A DNA stretch of 64,000 bases from positions 124,001 to 188,000 of the forward strand of contig CAWAVV010000013.1 of NCBI GenBank assembly GCA_963785565.1. Reading direction: 5' to 3'. The notes beneath the pieces were generated by a model. It did no database searches. It saw only the letters and a program-made list of their open reading frames with translations, and had not been told where the DNA came from. Positions 60,294 to 64,000 of this stretch are shown one piece after another. The stretch is from AP-15 sp963785565 (GTDB lineage Bacteria; Pseudomonadota; Alphaproteobacteria; ATCC43930; CGMCC-115725). Each line of letters opens with the position of its first letter. The stretch's first letter is position 1. The translations under genes and the position numbers were made by a program.

Positions 60294-61370
60294 TCAGGAT
60301 TCGCCGCCGAGCGCGCGATGGCGCAGCAAGTGATCGGCGAGCACGCAAGCGACCATCGCCTCGCCGACCGGGACGGCGCGGATGCCGACGCAGGGGTCGT
60401 GGCGGCCGTGGGTCGCGATCTCGACCTCATTGCCGTCGACGTCGACCGTGCGCATCGGCGTCAGGATCGAACTCGTCGGCTTGACCGCGAAACGGGCGAC
60501 GATGTCCTGCCCGGTCGAGATCCCGCCGAGGATGCCGCCGGCATTGTTCGACAGGAAGACGACCTGCCCGTCCGCCATTCGCATCTCGTCGGCGTTCTCC
60601 TCGCCCTTCAGCGCCGCGGCGCCGAAGCCGGCGCCGATCTCGACGCCCTTGACCGCGTTGATCGTCATCAGCGCGCGGGCGAGATCGCCGTCGAGCTTGT
60701 CGTAGACCGGCTCGCCGAGCCCCGCCGGGACGCCGCTCGCAACGATCTCGATGACCGCACCGGCCGAGGAGCCGGCCTTGCGCACACCGTCGAGATAATC
60801 GGCCCAGCGCAGCGCCATCGCGGCGTCGGGGCACCAGAATGGGTTGTCCTCGACCGCCCGCCAATCCCAGGCGCTGCGGTCGATCGCATGCGGCCCGATT
60901 TGGACCAACGCACCGCGGATCGATACGTCGGCGCCGAGGATTTTGCGCGCGACGGCGCCTGCGGCGACGCGAGAGGCGGTTTCGCGCGCCGAGGCGCGGC
61001 CACCTCCGCGATAGTCGCGCACGCCGTATTTTTTCCAATAGGTGTAGTCGGCATGCCCGGGGCGAAAGCGGTCGGCGATGTTTCGATAATCCTTGGAGCG
61101 CTGGTCGGTGTTCTCGATCAACAGTTGGATCGGGGTCCCGGTGGTGACCCCGTCAAAGACGCCGCTCATGATGCGGACGAGGTCTTCCTCGCGGCGCTGC
61201 GTGGTAAAGCGCGACTGGCCGGGCTTGCGCTTGTCCAGCCAGTGCTGGATGTCGGGCTCGGCGAGCGCCAGGCGCGGCGGGACGCCGTCGACGACAACCC
61301 CGATCGCCGGCCCGTGGCTTTCGCCCCAGGTCGTGAATCTGAACAAGGCGCCGAAAGAGTTGCCTGCCAT
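60294..61370 (-). CDS. aroC: chorismate synthase
   Basis: A 358-residue FMN-dependent enzyme of the shikimate pathway converting EPSP to chorismate. All three signatures are visible: GESHGPAIGVVVDGVPP, the RPGHADYTYWKKYGVRDYRGGGRASARET region and FLSNNAGGILGGISTGQDI. The frame is intact. Lies between fabI and sppA on the same strand. Confidence 0.96.
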   Translation of the reverse strand: MAGNSFGALFRFTTWGESHGPAIGVVVDGVPPRLALAEPDIQHWLDKRKPGQSRFTTQRREEDLVRIMSGVFDGVTTGTPIQLLIENTDQRSKDYRNIADRFRPGHADYTYWKKYGVRDYRGGGRASARETASRVAAGAVARKILGADVSIRGALVQIGPHAIDRSAWDWRAVEDNPFWCPDAAMALRWADYLDGVRKAGSSAGAVIEIVASGVPAGLGEPVYDKLDGDLARALMTINAVKGVEIGAGFGAAALKGEENADEMRMADGQVVFLSNNAGGILGGISTGQDIVARFAVKPTSSILTPMRTVDVDGNEVEIATHGRHDPCVGIRAVPVGEAMVACVLADHLLRHRALGGES

Positions 61371-61387
61371 CGCCTCAACGATTCTCG

Positions 61388-61411
61388 TCGTCCCGGCGGA
61401 GGCCGCGACCC
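61388..61411. repeat. short REP-like inverted repeat between aroC and fabI
   Basis: GTCCCGGC (61390-61397) and GCCGCGAC (61402-61409) form an imperfect palindrome (one mismatch) inside CGTCGTCCCGGCGGAGG. This resembles the common intergenic palindromes of GC-rich proteobacteria. Only one copy of this type was noticed. Confidence 0.4.
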
Positions 61412-61481
61412 AGGCCCGCCATAGGTGCGAACCTTGCCCGGTATGACGGTCTGCTTGCCGAGATTGGCGTGCGCATTTCGA

Positions 61482-62312
61482 TCACACCACCGAGATGTCG
61501 GGAGCGTCGACGGCCTTCATGCCGACGACATGATAGCCGCAATCGACGTGGTGGACCTCGCCGCTGACCCCGGCGGAAAGGCCGCTCAGCAGATAGAGAC
61601 CGGCGCCGCCGACATCTTCGATCGTGACGTTGCGCTTTAGGGGCGAGTTCAACTGGTTCCACTTCAGGATATAGCGGAAATCGCCGATCCCGGATGCCGC
61701 CAGGGTCTTGATGGGGCCGGCTGAAATGGCGTTGACGCGAATGTTGTCGCCGCCGAGATCGACGGCGAGGTACCGCACGCTCGCCTCGAGCGCCGCCTTG
61801 GCCACCCCCATCACATTGTAGTGCGGCATCACCCGCTCGGCCCCCGCATACGTCAAAGTCAGCAGGCTGCCGCCCGCGGTCATCAGCGGCGCCGCGCGAC
61901 GGCAGACATCGGTGAACGAATAGCAGGAGATCTCCAAGGTGCGCAGAAAGTTCGCCCGCGTCGTATGCAGGTATTTCCCCTTCAGCTCGTCCTTGTCCGA
62001 AAAGGCAATCGCATGAACGACAAAGTCGAGGCGCCTCCAGCGTTCCGCCAATGCCGCGAAAACCAGATCGAGGCTCGGTTCCGAGCCGACATCGGCCTCG
62101 AGCACAAAATCGCTGTCGAGGCTCAGAGCCAGAGGTTGCACCCGCTTGCGCAACGCCTCACCCTGGTAGGTAAAGGCGAGTTCGGCGCCGTGATCGTGCA
62201 GGGCTTTGGCGATGCCCCAGGCAATCGAGCGCTCGTTGGCAACCCCCATAATCAGACCCTGCTTACCCGCCATCAGCGGCATGGTCATCCCCATTTCTCG
62301 CGGCGGGTTCAT
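61482..62312 (-). CDS. fabI: enoyl-[acyl-carrier-protein] reductase (NADH)
   Basis: A 276-residue SDR-fold enzyme for the last step of fatty-acid elongation, the triclosan target. N-terminal GKQGLIMGVANERSIAWGIAKALHDHGA binds NADH. The active-site Y-x6-K is seen as YNVMGVAKAALEASVRYLA, with AISAGPIKTLAASGI following. A later ATG at 62288 (MTMPLMAGK) fits other FabI starts and may be the true one. Located upstream of aroC. Confidence 0.95.
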   Translation of the reverse strand: MNPPREMGMTMPLMAGKQGLIMGVANERSIAWGIAKALHDHGAELAFTYQGEALRKRVQPLALSLDSDFVLEADVGSEPSLDLVFAALAERWRRLDFVVHAIAFSDKDELKGKYLHTTRANFLRTLEISCYSFTDVCRRAAPLMTAGGSLLTLTYAGAERVMPHYNVMGVAKAALEASVRYLAVDLGGDNIRVNAISAGPIKTLAASGIGDFRYILKWNQLNSPLKRNVTIEDVGGAGLYLLSGLSAGVSGEVHHVDCGYHVVGMKAVDAPDISVV

Positions 62313-62443
62313 CCTACACGAACACTCCGGGGAGGGCCATGAGCGGGCCCGACGGCCTTCGGCGCTGGCGCTGCGGCGGCAGGCAGCGGATAATTGCCCG
62401 GCGCGGCCCTGTTGACCAGAGAGTACGCTGCGAGGTTTCCACG

Positions 62444-63796
62444 ATGACGCCTGAGGCGGAAGAGGGCGGGCGCGGCGGCAAGTTGCGGCGGATCGCGGCG
62501 ACGCTAGGGGCCTTCGTGCTCTACTCGCTGCGCCGCTTCAACGCGGACGGCTGTTTTGCCGCGTCCGGCGCGCTCGGTTACACGACGCTGGTCTCTCTGG
62601 CGCCGCTTGTCGCTATTGCGCTCGGCTCGCTTTCGGTGTTTCCGATCTTTGGACAGGTGCACGACCAGATCCTGGCGCTGGTGTTTAGAAATTTCGTGCC
62701 GTCGGTCGGCGAGCAGGCGGCTTGGTGGTTCCGCGCCTTTGCCAATTCTGCGGCGCAGACGACGGCGATCGGCGTCATCGGTCTTGCCGCTACAGGAGTA
62801 TTGCTGCTGGTCACGGTCGAGGACCAGCTGAACGTGATTTGGCGGGTGACCGCGCCGCGGCCTTGGGGCCAGCGCGTCCTGGCCTATTGGACATTGATAA
62901 CCCTGGGCCCGCTTCTTGTCGGCCTCAGCTTGTCGCTGTCGACCTATTTCGAGATCGCCGCTCGTCGCGCCGGGTTTGGCCAACAAGCCGTCCAGTGGGT
63001 CGAGAGCGGCTGGCTGCACGGTCTCGCGCGGGCGGTGCCGGCGGTGCTCGAGTTTGTCGCCTTGACCTTGCTCTATTGGCTGATCCCGAACCGCGCGGTG
63101 CGCTGGCGCGACGGAGCCCTCGGCGCGCTGGTTGCAACCGCGGCGATCGAGATCCTAAAGGTCGGGTTTACGATTTATGTCGGCGCCATGTCCTATTATC
63201 AAACCGTCTATGGCGCGCTCTCGGCTATCCCGATCTTTCTGCTGTGGATGTATATTTCATGGATGGCGGTGCTGCTCGGCGCCGAGGTCGCTGCCGCCTT
63301 GCCGCACTGGCGCATCGACCGGCGGATCGGTCCGGTTTCGTCGGGCGGCGTCCAGCTCGGTCTGAGCCTGGTGCTGATCGCGGCTCTGGCGCGGGCGCAA
63401 CGGGTGGGAGAACAGCTGACCACGGCGGCGCTGGCCGCTGAACTCAGGGTGCCGACGACCATCGTCGACGAATATATGAGGCCGCTCCTCGCTGCCGGTT
63501 TCGCTGCCCATACGCAGGAGGGAAGCTGGGTGCTGGCCCGGAGCCCGGAGACTGCCACGGTTCACGATCTTTACGAGGCGCTGCGGCTGCCGCTTGCCGG
63601 CGTTTGGCTCGACCACGCCACAGCGCCTTGGCAGCGGCTGGCCGCACCGGGGATGGAGCGCATCGTCAGAGCCGAAGCCGCAGCAATGCAGATGACGATC
63701 GCCTCGCTGATCGGCGAAACCCTCGACCCTGTGCCGCGCCAGCGCGGTCCCCGCCGCGCCGCTGGTGCGACCGGGGAGAAAATTGCGTCGGGATAG
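62444..63796 (+). CDS. YihY/BrkB-family inner membrane protein
   Basis: A 450-residue protein with about six transmembrane segments in the YihY/virulence-factor-BrkB family: GALGYTTLVSLAPLVAIALG, YWTLITLGPLLVGLSLSLS, VPAVLEFVALTLLYWLIPNRAVRWRDGALGALVA and IPIFLLWMYISWMAVLLGAEVAAAL. A soluble winged-helix-like C-terminus (TTAALAAELRVPTTIVDEYM) follows. Function is not established. It was once called RNase BN in error. GAGGT precedes the ATG at 62444; an upstream open extension to 62339 is not conserved. Confidence 0.87.
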   Translation: MTPEAEEGGRGGKLRRIAATLGAFVLYSLRRFNADGCFAASGALGYTTLVSLAPLVAIALGSLSVFPIFGQVHDQILALVFRNFVPSVGEQAAWWFRAFANSAAQTTAIGVIGLAATGVLLLVTVEDQLNVIWRVTAPRPWGQRVLAYWTLITLGPLLVGLSLSLSTYFEIAARRAGFGQQAVQWVESGWLHGLARAVPAVLEFVALTLLYWLIPNRAVRWRDGALGALVATAAIEILKVGFTIYVGAMSYYQTVYGALSAIPIFLLWMYISWMAVLLGAEVAAALPHWRIDRRIGPVSSGGVQLGLSLVLIAALARAQRVGEQLTTAALAAELRVPTTIVDEYMRPLLAAGFAAHTQEGSWVLARSPETATVHDLYEALRLPLAGVWLDHATAPWQRLAAPGMERIVRAEAAAMQMTIASLIGETLDPVPRQRGPRRAAGATGEKIASG

Positions 63797-63808
63797 CCCG
63801 TTCAACGG

Positions 63809-64000
63809 ATGCGCATGATGGAAGAGATCGTCGAGCTTGAACCGCTGGCGCCGTTCGAGCGCTGGTATGCCGAAGCACTGGCGAACGAGGAGCAGCCCGA
63901 GGCGATGACCTTGGCGACGGCGACCCGCGATGGCCAGCCCTCGGCGCGCGCCGTTTTGCTGAAGGGGTTCGATGCGCGCGGTTTCGTCTTCTACACCAAT
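63809..64000 (+). CDS. pdxH: pyridoxamine 5'-phosphate oxidase (3' end beyond window)
   Basis: The first 64 residues are present: EIVELEPLAPFERWYAEAL, then EEQPEAMTLATATRDGQPSARAVLLKGFDARGFVFYTN. This is the FMN-binding start of PdxH, which makes pyridoxal phosphate. Three Met codons (63809, 63815, 63818) are possible starts. It lies 12 bp after the YihY gene and continues past the right edge. Confidence 0.92.
   Translation, partial: MRMMEEIVELEPLAPFERWYAEALANEEQPEAMTLATATRDGQPSARAVLLKGFDARGFVFYTN

Overview
The window is 64 kb of GC-rich DNA (roughly two thirds G+C) with dense bacterial gene packing. A split proton-translocating transhydrogenase alpha subunit (pntAA/pntAB/pntB), COQ9- and UbiX-type ubiquinone genes, two DUF465 (YdcH-like) genes, a CoxE/MoxR/XdhC-type molybdenum hydroxylase maturation operon and FabI together point to an aerobic alphaproteobacterium. 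A Rhodospirillales- or Hyphomicrobiales-like lineage is plausible, but I cannot fix the order. No rRNA, tRNA or CRISPR array was seen.

Layout. 1-15.3 kb is a surface and secretion locus: the 3' part of a giant glycine-rich RTX-type repeat protein, its HlyB-like ABC exporter, its HlyD-like adaptor, a FecR-domain protein ending in a TbpB-like motif, and a small lipoprotein. 15.5-17.9 kb holds a luciferase-like monooxygenase and a GT87 membrane glycosyltransferase. 17.9-26.2 kb (minus strand) is a molybdenum hydroxylase operon: Mo-binding subunit, MoaD-like protein, MoxR ATPase, CoxE VWA protein, split XdhC and a MoeA-like/MocA fusion. It is interrupted by an AT-rich insert bounded by 40-bp direct repeats and carrying a nuclease-like pseudogene. 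26.4-37.6 kb holds an NTF2-like protein, an AmpD-like amidase, dnaE, a mitochondrial-type aconitase, a two-component system and an ECF sigma/anti-sigma pair. 38-46 kb is housekeeping: pntAA-pntAB-pntB, rpsU, def-COQ9, purE-purK, ubiX and the DUF465 genes. 46-58.5 kb is catabolic: GMC oxidoreductase, methyltransferase, amidohydrolase, a second Mo hydroxylase large subunit, a MetE-like protein, a class III aminotransferase, DUF917 and a hydantoinase/oxoprolinase. 58.5-64 kb holds sppA, aroC, fabI, a YihY/BrkB membrane protein and the start of pdxH.

How the genes work together. The exporter and adaptor next to the RTX protein form the inner-membrane part of a type I secretion system for it; no outer-membrane TolC gene is in the window. 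The Mo operon supplies insertion and quality control of a sulfurated molybdenum cofactor, but neither Mo subunit in the window has an adjacent FeS or FAD subunit. Many reading frames are broken by single bases, including housekeeping genes such as aconitase. Every break outside the glycine-rich repeats is a +1 insertion, which suggests long-read assembly errors rather than gene decay. The in-frame stops of the nuclease-like gene are a different kind of lesion and look like genuine inactivation.
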